Below are positions 37,734 to 45,620 of a stretch of 64,000 bases of DNA, one piece after another (position 1 is the stretch's first letter; each line of letters begins with the position of its first letter). Both the position numbers and the translations under genes were made by a program. Under the pieces are notes generated by a model, which was not told where the DNA came from, ran no database searches, and saw only the letters and a list, made by a program, of their open reading frames with translations. Source of the DNA: Herpetosiphonaceae bacterium (GTDB lineage: Bacteria; Chloroflexota; Chloroflexia; Chloroflexales; Herpetosiphonaceae); the NCBI GenBank assembly GCA_026003835.1, contig BPHZ01000001.1, positions 1,124,001 through 1,188,000 of the forward strand, in the 5' to 3' direction.

Positions 37734-38912
37734 TTATTTGTCAGTTGGTAGCCCAGTTACAAGTCGTACAACGCCATCCCAATTTCGGATCCAAATAAAC
37801 TTTACATCTATTACTCTTCCATTTGTACCTGTAATACGTATCCATTGGGAAAATCTTTCTCCATGCTCGGTGAATCGTTGCGACACCGCTGTATTTTTAT
37901 TGAACACTATCTGCCTTGCAAGTCCCTCCATATTATCTCTAGTATACCCTAAGGCTTGTTCAAACCATCTCGCCTTATCACCACCTCTTGGATGATCAGG
38001 ATTCAGCAAATATCGAGATAACTTGTCTACTACACTTGCCGAAGAAACTGCAGCAGCAGCTCTAGCAGTAAGGAGCGCTGTTCCACCCTGGTATAATAAG
38101 GTTCCAGTCCCTAAGTTTCCGTATACAAAGGCAACCGCGCTCAAGCCGATATAGGTAGAGGCCAAGAGGTTCGCTGAGCGACTCTTGCGCGGGCTCTTCC
38201 AGATCGCCACCGCCTTGCGCAAACAGGAGCTATTAAAGACACTCTTGAGGTTTTGCCACACGCTGCCCCCCGCAATGGCCCGTAGGATCCGTCTGATTGA
38301 GCGGGGTATTATTGACGTAGCTATAACGATTGAGCTCCTGCGGGTTCTTGGGCGCATTTGGTTTGCCATCTTGTGTTTTCCCCCCCCTGCTTCCAGACCT
38401 TCTCGGCCGTCTCGTCGCTGGGCCAGAGCGTCAGCGCGCCCACCCCCGGCACAATACTATCCGCGCTCACGAAGCGCGCCAGCGCCGGGTCGTCCATCCG
38501 TGCATGATAGTACAGCAACCCGGTGCCGTCCAGCCGCTGGCCGGTGTCGTTCAGACTGGTCTGCCCGATGCGCGGCGTGCGCAGCTGGCCCCACGGGTCG
38601 AACTCCTACTGGCTGAGCAGCGTGGCACTTGCATTCGTCGCCAGGCGCACGCTGCCCAGGTGGTCGCCGTGGAGGTAGCTCACGCCGGCAGAGCTGGCGC
38701 GCACCGCCACGAGCTTCTCGTCGAACTCGTAGGCCGTCTTGATCGCTCCGCCAACCACCTCCTCCCAAGCGTAGCTCTGGGTGGCGCCGCCCAGCGTCCA
38801 GCTGATCAGCCGGTCGCAGTGATCGTAGCCGAAGCTCTGGCTGTTGCTGCTGCTGCGATTGTCGACGATGCTGCTGACGTTGCCCACCGCATCATAGCTA
38901 TAGCTGCGGTCG
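37734..38912 (-). pseudogene. RHS module 2: core with amber and two frameshifts, DUF6883-like toxin end
   Basis: The RHS core (YDAVGNVSSIVDNRSS, GATQSYAWEEVVGG, LHGDHLGSVRLATNAS) is stopped by TAG at 38606-38608 where module 3 has a sense codon. Past it, the core continues (EFDPWGQLRT, GTGLLYYHARMDD) to a G8 tract (38380-38387) that is one G longer than the matching tract of module 3, and to a G6 tract (38266-38271) also one G longer. The toxin end, in the third frame, is complete: DKLSRYLLNPDHPRGGDKAR, FEQALGYTRDNMEGLARQIV, QWIRITGTNGRVIDVKFIW, stop 37734. This end resembles DUF6883. It has no obvious start of its own. Confidence 0.75.
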
Positions 38913-38938
38913 ACTTATTGAACGATGATCTATAGCAC

Positions 38939-39478
38939 TTATAGCTCAACTGATCCATTAACCACATTGAGATTGATAGATGGTGAATCTATAAATTCGA
39001 GCTGAATTCGATCCTCTATGACATCAACTTTTGTTATAACATCTCTGGAAAAACTCCAGAGTATTTGTCCCGACGGTGACAATGCCAGTACTCCTATCTC
39101 GTGGATGACAAGCAAGATATTCTTGTCATATAGAGGCCAAAATGAGTAGAATAGCGAATCAAGATTCAATCTGAAGTCAAGCTCTCCAACTGGGACGCGA
39201 ATCCCAACAATGACTGAGTTGAACCCCAGAACTAGCCTTGAGTGCTCTGGTTGGAGTAAAAGCTGAGGAACTAAACCATGTTTCTCAGCGCAAACACCGA
39301 TACCGAGCCGGTTTGATCGAGAATGATCCAGAAAAACTGTTACCGAGTGAAATTGCTGCTGATATTCCTCCTCAAAGAGAAGATGTCCATTCTCGCACGT
39401 GGTTAAAAAGAGCATCATGCTCTGTTTATCTTCCCATGACTGTAGTTCTATACTGTAATTTATGAACGATATATGCAT
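38939..39478 (-). CDS. Probable immunity protein of RHS module 3
   Basis: A 179-residue protein. ATG 39478 has GGGAGGGAAA just upstream and overlaps the ancestral toxin stop (TAATG). The sequence is strand-rich: MHISFINYSIELQSWED, SVTVFLDHSRSNRLGIGVC, NILLVIHEIGVLALSPSGQI, LWSFSRDVITKVDVIEDRIQ. The last part resembles beta-propeller-like immunity proteins of RHS toxins, but the family is not named with certainty. No membrane segment is seen. It is AT-rich and intact. Its position directly behind a polymorphic toxin tip is the main evidence for the role. Confidence 0.6.
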   Translation of the reverse strand: MHISFINYSIELQSWEDKQSMMLFLTTCENGHLLFEEEYQQQFHSVTVFLDHSRSNRLGIGVCAEKHGLVPQLLLQPEHSRLVLGFNSVIVGIRVPVGELDFRLNLDSLFYSFWPLYDKNILLVIHEIGVLALSPSGQILWSFSRDVITKVDVIEDRIQLEFIDSPSINLNVVNGSVEL

Positions 39479-40700
39479 TATTTCCCTCCCTGTATGATCA
39501 CGGTGATAAGCTTCGCTCCTTCTCAAATACTCTCGATTTTCACAGCACCATTCGGACCCATAAGAAGCGATTCCCGTACAACACGCCCGTTTTCCTGTAC
39601 TCGTGCAATATTACTGGAATCGTTCAACACCTTAAAGAAGTGCTGTATCAGATAGTTCCTGGTAGCCGGTGTGTCATTCAGACCAATCCTCTGCAGCTGA
39701 CTAAGCATAGATTGACTGCGATCACCATTATGTTGCGACCCTGTTGCCTTACCTAGCATAAAGTCAAGTTTCCTCCCAAGCTCTGGGGCCACTGGACCGG
39801 CGATGCTAGCAACTAGCCCATATCCTGCCCAGACTAGTTTCCCTGCCGCGACCGATCCATAGACCAGCCCAACAGCACTGAGGCCGATATAGGTCGAAGC
39901 TAAAAGATTAGCTGAGCGACTCTTGCGCGGGCTCTTCCAGATCGCCACCGCCTTGCGCAAACAGGAGCCATTAAAGACACTCTTGAGGTTTTGCCACACG
40001 CTGCCCCCGCAATGCCCAGTGGGATCCGTCTTATTCAGCGGGTTGTTGGCGACATAGCTATAGCGGTTGAGCTCCTGCGGGTTCTTGGGCGCATTTGGTT
40101 TGCCGTCTTGTGTTTTCCCCCCCTGCTTCCAGAGCTTCTCGGCCGTCTCGTCGCTGGACCAGAGCGTCAGCGCGCCCACCCCCGGCACGATGCTATCCGC
40201 GCTCACGAAGCGCGCCAGCGCCGGGTCGTCCATCCGGGCATGATAGTACAGCAGCCCGGTGCCGTCCAGCCGCTGGCCGGTGTCGTTCAGACTGGTCTGG
40301 CTGACGCCGCCGCTGCGCAGCTGGCCCCAGGGGTCGAACTCCTGCCGGCTCAACACGGTGCCGCTTGCATTCGTCGCCAGGCGCACGCTGCCCAGGTGGT
40401 CGCCGTGCAGCTAGCGCACCGCATTGGTGCTGTTCTCGCGCACCGCGATGGTCTGGCCGCTGAAGCTGTAGGAGCTCTTGGTAACGCTACCGCTGATTTC
40501 CAGCAGACCGCCGATGGAGGGGGGCGTGGCGCTGCCGCGCGTCTGCTTGACCCGCGCGCCCTCGGCGTCGTAGGCGTAGCTCTCGCTCACCCCATCCGCG
40601 CCGGTGATGCTCAGCGGCAGGTTGTCGGCATTCCAGGCGTAGCTGCGCCCGCCCCCGCTGGTCAGGGTGCCGTTGGCGTCGTAGGCGTAGGTGGTATCGC
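39478..40700 (-). pseudogene. RHS module 3: core with amber, Ntox35-like toxin with late nonsense codon
   Basis: The core (DTTYAYDANGTLTSGGGRSY, ESYAYDAEGARVKQTRG) is interrupted by TAG at 40411-40413 before LHGDHLGSVRLATNASG. From 40386 the frame is open through SRQEFDPWGQLR, DDPALARFVSADSIVPG, DPTGHCGG, the linker SVWQNLKSVFNGSCLRKAV and the toxin (LDFMLGKATGSQHNGDRSQS, QRIGLNDTPATRNYLIQH, VRESLLMGPNGAVKIESI), stopping at TGA 39523. In the same frame EGAKLITVIIQGGK follows, ending in a TAA that overlaps the immunity start, so TGA most likely replaced a Trp codon. The toxin resembles polymorphic toxin type 35; this family name is from memory. Confidence 0.7.
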
Positions 40701-41029
40701 TGCTATGAATGGTGATAAAGGCAGCGTGCAGAGCAAGCAACGCTAGCAGCGTGATGCAACGTCCCTGACAGCATGGCTGGGAACTCTGGCAGCACGCGTG
40801 AAGTGTGTGTTGCACAGCTCCAACGCTGTGCTCTCGTTGAAGGAGTTTGTCCTCTCATCGCGAGCACCAATGGTTACCTAAAGCTGCTTAGGGTGAGGAA
40901 TCAGCGAAATGCCGAAAGAACCGTTGGTGAGAGTCTAATCACTTCAGTTCCAGGCTGTGAATTACCCTCTTAATCTCTGCAAAAAGGGATATTGTCCACT
41001 TTATGTGAAGTGTATTTCTGGACTAAATT
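40701..41029. other. Spacer between modules 3 and 4
   Basis: The minus-strand frame from 40815 to 40700 (MQHTLHACCQSSQPCCQG) is joined to the RHS core of module 3 but is not RHS-like, so it marks a truncation point. No other gene is seen up to the RHS fragment at 41030. Confidence 0.35.
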
Positions 41030-41215
41030 TCACTCTTGCCTGTTTTTACAGAGATGGAGCAATAGCTCATACATATGCGTTGCTGAAAATCCTACCGGAG
41101 TGTACCCAGCCTCAGGGCTCGAACTTCTGCTGGCTGAGGAGCGCTTCACCGCTGCTAGTGACGAGACTGACACCACTGAGGTGATCGCCGCAGCAGAAAC
41201 TTGCATTGTTGTCTG
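41030..41215 (-). pseudogene. Degenerate RHS core fragment
   Basis: Between the immunity gene of module 4 and the module-3 remnant the minus strand reads GDHLSGVSLVTSSGEALLS and QQKFEP, a TGA stop, then GWVHSG. This matches the RHS core stretch GDHLGSVRLATNASGTVLSR-QEFDPWGQLR seen in module 3, here with a TGA in place of the Trp codon. It is an RHS piece of another lineage. Confidence 0.6.
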
Positions 41216-41992
41216 CTACCGTATATTTAAAGCTATATTTGATAAGAGCTTACATTGCTCACACTTAAAATCGAACATATTGTGCCATGGCTCTTCAAGA
41301 AGCCAATTACTGCCACATGATGGGCACTTGCGGGCTTTTTCCTGTTCTAAGTTGCGACCAGTGTGACGATATAGATAGTAGTATGTGGGTATCCCGGTTA
41401 ATGAAAAAATAGTCTTACATATCGTTCTTCCTTCTTGCGATAAGGAGCTATTTGCTTGAGATAGCTCACGATAGGCGCAACGTATCGCGACATTATCATT
41501 CATCCATAGCGTATCACAAGATTGATAGTTCGATTGCCATACTATGATATCATAGTATCCATCACGTACAGTCGGAGGAATCCGATAAAGTGGTACAGGA
41601 AGAAAACAATCACCACATGACAGAGGAGACTCTAAGGATAAATATGTTGTGTATAAAATGTAAGATCCGGGTTTATTACAAGAACATGTATCAGATGAAT
41701 CAGGATCTTTTCCGATTATTGTAATATCCGGTCCAGTAACCCCATTATTAACAAGAATATTGATCCAATGTCGCACATTTTTATTATATCGATCCTTATC
41801 AAGAGAATTTTCCTCAGGTGTTAGAACATATATCTGATATTTATCAATATTTCGCGCTATAGGATATTCTCTGCCAAGGATTTGCCCATTAAATCGAAGT
41901 CCATTTAGAAATTCTTTGATAGCCTCAACACTCCCTTCCATGCCTTCTGTATTGACATCAATAATCTGAAAACAAATTTCAACGGTATACAT
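41216..41992 (-). CDS. DUF2310-like Zn-ribbon protein, probable immunity of module 4
   Basis: A 258-residue protein. ATG 41992 has AGGAGGAGG just upstream; the 11-codon longer frame has none. The C-terminal part holds a zinc ribbon with CPSCGSNW and FDFKCEQCKLLS, four Cys as in DUF2310 proteins, and CSCNKP and CGDCFLPVPLY in the middle. The N-terminal part (MYTVEICFQIIDVNTEG, RYNKNVRHWINILVNN) is alpha/beta. DUF2310 proteins are annotated as zinc-ribbon-containing and are often found behind RHS toxins. It is intact and AT-rich. A hairpin separates it from the toxin remnant. Confidence 0.65.
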   Translation of the reverse strand: MYTVEICFQIIDVNTEGMEGSVEAIKEFLNGLRFNGQILGREYPIARNIDKYQIYVLTPEENSLDKDRYNKNVRHWINILVNNGVTGPDITIIGKDPDSSDTCSCNKPGSYILYTTYLSLESPLSCGDCFLPVPLYRIPPTVRDGYYDIIVWQSNYQSCDTLWMNDNVAIRCAYRELSQANSSLSQEGRTICKTIFSLTGIPTYYYLYRHTGRNLEQEKARKCPSCGSNWLLEEPWHNMFDFKCEQCKLLSNIALNIR

Positions 41993-42008
41993 AGCCTCCT
42001 CCTGATGG

Positions 42009-42045
42009 TAGCGCTGTCTCCCCATGTTATGGGGGGACAGCGCTA
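42009..42045 (-). terminator. Hairpin between toxin remnant and DUF2310 gene
   Basis: TAGCGCTGTC (42009-42018) pairs with GACAGCGCTA (42036-42045), extended inside by CCCC/GGGG. It lies between the stop of the module-4 remnant (42064) and the immunity start (41992), where it could limit read-through. Confidence 0.55.
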
Positions 42046-42063
42046 TACTACAAAGGTAAGCAG

Positions 42064-42472
42064 TTACTTCTTCTTTCGCTTCTGCTTCTCTTTCATGTCA
42101 CGTCTCGGCCCTCTCTCTATACCCTTCTTTGTTTTACTATACTCGCTTCCTGTGCCTTTGTCAAAGCCACCAGGGAATCGCCTCTTGAAAATATCATCTA
42201 CAATGTCCTTTGTTCGTTCACCCCCTTTCAGGCGATCCATAATTTCATCCCAATGATCCCGTCTGACCCAATCTGGAATATCCGCGATGGCAAGCGTCAG
42301 ACTCGGCAAGCGTGGGTCGCTGACCGGCGGGACGGTGCGTGTCTCCGGCGTCGGAGGTTTGGGTGTTGTGGTTTCAGCCGTGATGGGCGATTGAACCAGA
42401 GAGTCTAAGGTATTTTTGTGCTGATATTTAAGAACTGGTAAAAAAAGACCCGGGTCATACAGCGCATAGTGC
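42064..42472 (-). pseudogene. RHS module 4: C-terminal toxin tail without core
   Basis: The frame opens after a TAG near 42472 without a start codon and reads YDPGLFLPVLKYQHKNTLDS, TAETTTPKPPTPETRTVPP and then a charged end (IPDWVRRDHWDEIMDRLKGG, FPGGFDKGTGSEYSKTKKG, RRDMKEKQKRKKK), stop 42064. YDPGLF is like the end of an RHS core. The Lys/Arg-rich tail with a Trp-His pair fits a nucleic-acid-cutting toxin, but no family was recognised. It is 5'-truncated and joined to the chromosome beside the acylase gene. Confidence 0.55.
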
Positions 42473-42600
42473 TACACAAAGGGAGGTTGAGGGTGCGAGA
42501 GGCAGGAAACGTCTTGCCAAGGGCCGCGCTCTCACCTATACTACCTGCAGCCCGGTCTCACGCTGGATACGGTAGATTACTCGCTCAAGGAGGAGACGCT

Positions 42601-45024
42601 ATGCAGCGGCTGTTACGGATCTTTAGCCGGTTGCTGCTTGTGGTGTTGATACTTGTGCTCCTTGCCGGAGCTGCCGGCTACCTCTACCTGCGCCGCTCGC
42701 TCCCGCAGGTCGATGGCACGATCAAGGTCGCCGGGCTGCGCGGCCCTGTTGAGATTATCCGCGATATCGATGCTGTGCCGCACATCTACGCTGAGCATAC
42801 GCTGGACCTTTTCTTTGGATTAGGCTATGTCCACGCTCAAGAGCGCATGTGGCAGATGGAGTTTCAGCGCCGTGTCGGCCAGGGCCGGCTGGCGGAGATC
42901 CTTGGGCCTGGGGCGCTCCCAACAGATCGTTTTCTGCGGACTCTCGGGGTGCATCGCGCTGCCAGGAGCGCCTACGAGTCCCTCTCGCCGGAGAGCCGTG
43001 AAGTGCTTGACGCATATGCCGCCGGCGTCAATGCGTTTCTCGCCGGCCACAGTGGAAGCAGGCTCCAGCCTGAGTTTACGATCCTTGGCGTTCAACCGGA
43101 GCCGTGGACCGGCCCGGACTCGCTGGCCTGGGCCAAGATGATGGCCTGGGATCTGGGTGGGAACTATGCGCTGGAGTTGCTGCGCAGCGATCTAATCGCT
43201 GCTGTCGGCCCGGAGCGTGCCCAACAACTGCTGCCGGGCTATCCGGAGGATGGGCCATCGATCCTGCCTTCCCTTGAGCGCAGCGAGGGCTACGAGCAGC
43301 TCGCGGAGCTGGGCGAGCAGGTGCGTCAGCTGGCCGGCTTTGGCCGCCATAGCGGCGATGTCGTCGGCTCCAACAACTGGGTCGTCGACGGCACAAAAAG
43401 CGTTACTGGTAAGCCGGTGTTGGCTAATGACCCACACCTGGGCTCGCGCATCCCTTCGCTCTGGTACCTTGCCCATCTCTCCAGCGGTGACTATGAGGCA
43501 ATCGGCGCGACGCTGCCTGGTATTCCCGGCGTCGTCATCGGGCGTAACCGCTTCATCGCCTGGGGCGTGACCAACGTCAACCCCGACGTTCAGGATCTTT
43601 TCCGTGAGCGTTTGGACGCTACGGGCACGCTGGCTGAGTTCCAGGGGCGCATGGAGCCGATGCAAATCATCACTGAGACCATCAAAGTCAAGGGACAGCC
43701 GGATGTCCAGCATGTCGTACGTATCACGCGCCATGGCCCGTTGATCTCTGATGCGATCAATGCCAACAACGAGAGTAGGCCCGTCGAAGAACGGCCGGCG
43801 CCGCTCGAGCCGCTGGCCTTCCGCTGGACCGCTCTCGATGCCGAGGATACGACGATCGATGCTTTCCTGGAAATTAATCAGGCGCGTAACTGGGAGGAAT
43901 TTACCGAAGCGCTGAGGAGCTACGTGGCGCCGTCGCAAAATTTCGTCTACGCGGATGTTGAAGGCAACATTGGCTACTACATCCCCGGCCGTGTCCCGAT
44001 CCGCGCTGCCGGCGACGGCCTGCTGCCGGCGGAGGGCTGGTCGGGCAACTACGAGTGGGTTGGCTGGATACCCTTTGAAGAGCTGCCGCACATCTATAAC
44101 CCCGCGCAGCGCTTCATCGCTACCGCCAACAACCGCCCGGTGCCTGCTGGGTATCCCCACTTCCTTGGTCGGGATTGGGCGCCGCCCTACAGAGCGCAGC
44201 GCATCGTGGAGCTGCTGCAGGCCAGGGAGCAGCTGAGCATCGACGACCACAAGGCGATCCAGGGTGATAGTGTATCGCTGCTTGCGCGCGATCTGCTGGC
44301 GGATCTGCTGCCGCTGCTGGAGCCGCAGAGCGACGACGAGCGCCGCGCCGTGGAGCTGCTGAAAAACTGGGATTACGAGACGCGAGGAGAGAGCGCTGCG
44401 GCGGCGATCTTCGAGATGTGGTATCTCCATCTGCTGCGCGGCCTGCTCGACGATGAGCTGGGGCCGAAGCTGCGAGAACGCTATGAGTCGCGCAGCCAGG
44501 CCACACTCTTTATGTCCAGCGTCCTGGAGGATCCCGCCAGTCCGTGGTGTGATAACACCACCACAGCCGAGCAAGAGGACTGCGCGGCGCTGGCGCTGGC
44601 AACCCTGCGTGCGGCGCTTGACGAGTTGAAGGCGCGGCTGGGCAGCGATATGGCAAGCTGGCGCTGGGACCAGTTGCATATTGCGGTCTTTCCGCACCAG
44701 CCGTTCGATAACGTGGGGCTGCTCAAGCGCCTCTTCAGCCGCTCCATTCCCAACGGCGGCGACTCCAGTACCGTGAACGTCGCGCCGTTCTCCTTCAAGC
44801 ATCCCTTTGAGCAGCGCACCATTCCCAGCTACCGCCAGATTATCGATATGGCGAACCCCGACGGCGGGCTGTTCATCCACTCGGTCGGCCAGTCGGGACA
44901 TATCCTCTCGTCGCACTACGCCGACTACCTCGACGATTGGCGCGAGCTGCGCTATGTGCCGATGCGTATGGAGCGCGTGACTGTCGAGCGCGACAAGGCA
45001 TCAGTACTGCGGCTGGAGCCGTAA
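42601..45024 (+). CDS. Penicillin acylase family protein (S45 Ntn hydrolase)
   Basis: An 807-residue protein. ATG 42601 has GGAGGAG upstream; the open frame begins earlier without a signal. A single N-terminal membrane segment (LLLVVLILVLLAGAAGYLYL) exports it. The order is alpha chain, spacer and beta chain, which starts at the catalytic Ser257 in VGSNNWVV after self-cleavage. GRNRFIAWGVTN, VRITRHGPLIS and YADVEGNIGYYIPGR are conserved family blocks, and the C-terminal SGHILSSHYADYLDDW is also typical. Members hydrolyse amides such as acyl-homoserine lactones or beta-lactam side chains; the substrate cannot be told. It marks the right border of the toxin island. Confidence 0.92.
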   Translation: MQRLLRIFSRLLLVVLILVLLAGAAGYLYLRRSLPQVDGTIKVAGLRGPVEIIRDIDAVPHIYAEHTLDLFFGLGYVHAQERMWQMEFQRRVGQGRLAEILGPGALPTDRFLRTLGVHRAARSAYESLSPESREVLDAYAAGVNAFLAGHSGSRLQPEFTILGVQPEPWTGPDSLAWAKMMAWDLGGNYALELLRSDLIAAVGPERAQQLLPGYPEDGPSILPSLERSEGYEQLAELGEQVRQLAGFGRHSGDVVGSNNWVVDGTKSVTGKPVLANDPHLGSRIPSLWYLAHLSSGDYEAIGATLPGIPGVVIGRNRFIAWGVTNVNPDVQDLFRERLDATGTLAEFQGRMEPMQIITETIKVKGQPDVQHVVRITRHGPLISDAINANNESRPVEERPAPLEPLAFRWTALDAEDTTIDAFLEINQARNWEEFTEALRSYVAPSQNFVYADVEGNIGYYIPGRVPIRAAGDGLLPAEGWSGNYEWVGWIPFEELPHIYNPAQRFIATANNRPVPAGYPHFLGRDWAPPYRAQRIVELLQAREQLSIDDHKAIQGDSVSLLARDLLADLLPLLEPQSDDERRAVELLKNWDYETRGESAAAAIFEMWYLHLLRGLLDDELGPKLRERYESRSQATLFMSSVLEDPASPWCDNTTTAEQEDCAALALATLRAALDELKARLGSDMASWRWDQLHIAVFPHQPFDNVGLLKRLFSRSIPNGGDSSTVNVAPFSFKHPFEQRTIPSYRQIIDMANPDGGLFIHSVGQSGHILSSHYADYLDDWRELRYVPMRMERVTVERDKASVLRLEP

Positions 45025-45068
45025 CGCCGCAGAAGACTTCATTGCCGCCTGTGGCGGTATCGTACAAC

Positions 45069-45100
45069 AGAGCGGAGCCGGGAAAACCCGACTCCGCTCT
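45069..45100. terminator. Terminator between convergent acylase and rpsT genes
   Basis: AGAGCGGAG-CCGGG pairs with CCCG-ACTCCGCTCT around a short A-loop. It is followed by a second hairpin GATCAGCCG/GGCTGATC just downstream. These separate the convergent acylase and rpsT genes. Confidence 0.6.
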
Positions 45101-45228
45101 ATAAGTTATGCCCGGCGATCAGCCGCCTGTGGCTGATCCACCGCTCGCCATCCCTATCCGTAGCTGGAAATTCGGGATGGCTCAAATCTCTCTTTTACTT
45201 CTGCGTAGCCTGATCCTGCCGCCGATGA

Positions 45229-45519
45229 CTAATCTTTGACCGTCGTGCGCGAGCCGATGCCGTGGGCGATATTGTACTTGCGCATCAGGCGAGCCTTGCG
45301 GCGGGCGGCATTATTCTTGTGGATAACGCCCTTCGCCGCGGCCTGGTCAAGGGCCTTGACAGCAGCACGAATGGCCTCCATCGATTCAGCCTCGGGCGCT
45401 GTCAGCACCATATTGGCCTTCTTGATCATCGTTTTGACCTTTGAGCGGATCGCCTGGTTGCGCTGGCGCTTGCGCTCAGAGGTGCGAATGCGCTTGAGAG
45501 CGGACTTCGTGTTCGCCAA
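45229..45519 (-). CDS. rpsT: 30S ribosomal protein S20
   Basis: A 96-residue protein of normal length with the all-helical S20 pattern: [20 protein letters not shown] at the start (the typical ANTKSA-KR), KVKTMIKKA in the centre and [20 protein letters not shown] near the end. S20 binds 16S rRNA early in 30S assembly. It has GCAGGAGG before the ATG and a TATAAT promoter, and is divergent from murJ. Confidence 0.97.
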   Translation of the reverse strand: MANTKSALKRIRTSERKRQRNQAIRSKVKTMIKKANMVLTAPEAESMEAIRAAVKALDQAAAKGVIHKNNAARRKARLMRKYNIAHGIGSRTTVKD

Positions 45520-45591
45520 GGGTTTTTACCTCCTGCTCAAATCTGGTATCATTTCCAAAGGTTGACCGCAATAGTTCACAGACGATAGGGC

Positions 45592-45620
45592 ATTATAGCA
45601 AAAAGGGCAGTAATGCGCAA
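45592..45620 (-). promoter_or_regulatory. Promoter of rpsT overlapping the murJ start
   Basis: On the minus strand TTGCGC (45615-45620) is followed after 17 nt by a perfect TATAAT (45592-45597). The -35 overlaps the first codons of murJ on the other strand, so expression of the two may affect each other. Confidence 0.6.

Noticed and set aside
30688..42472. Idea that all frameshifts are sequencing errors
   Set aside because: Frameshifts are limited to this island while genes on both sides are intact over tens of kilobases, and several defects are substitutions to stop codons, not indels. Raw reads should still be checked.
43192..44916. 574-codon minus-strand frame inside the acylase gene
   Set aside because: It is a GC-driven shadow of the penicillin acylase gene with no motif of its own.
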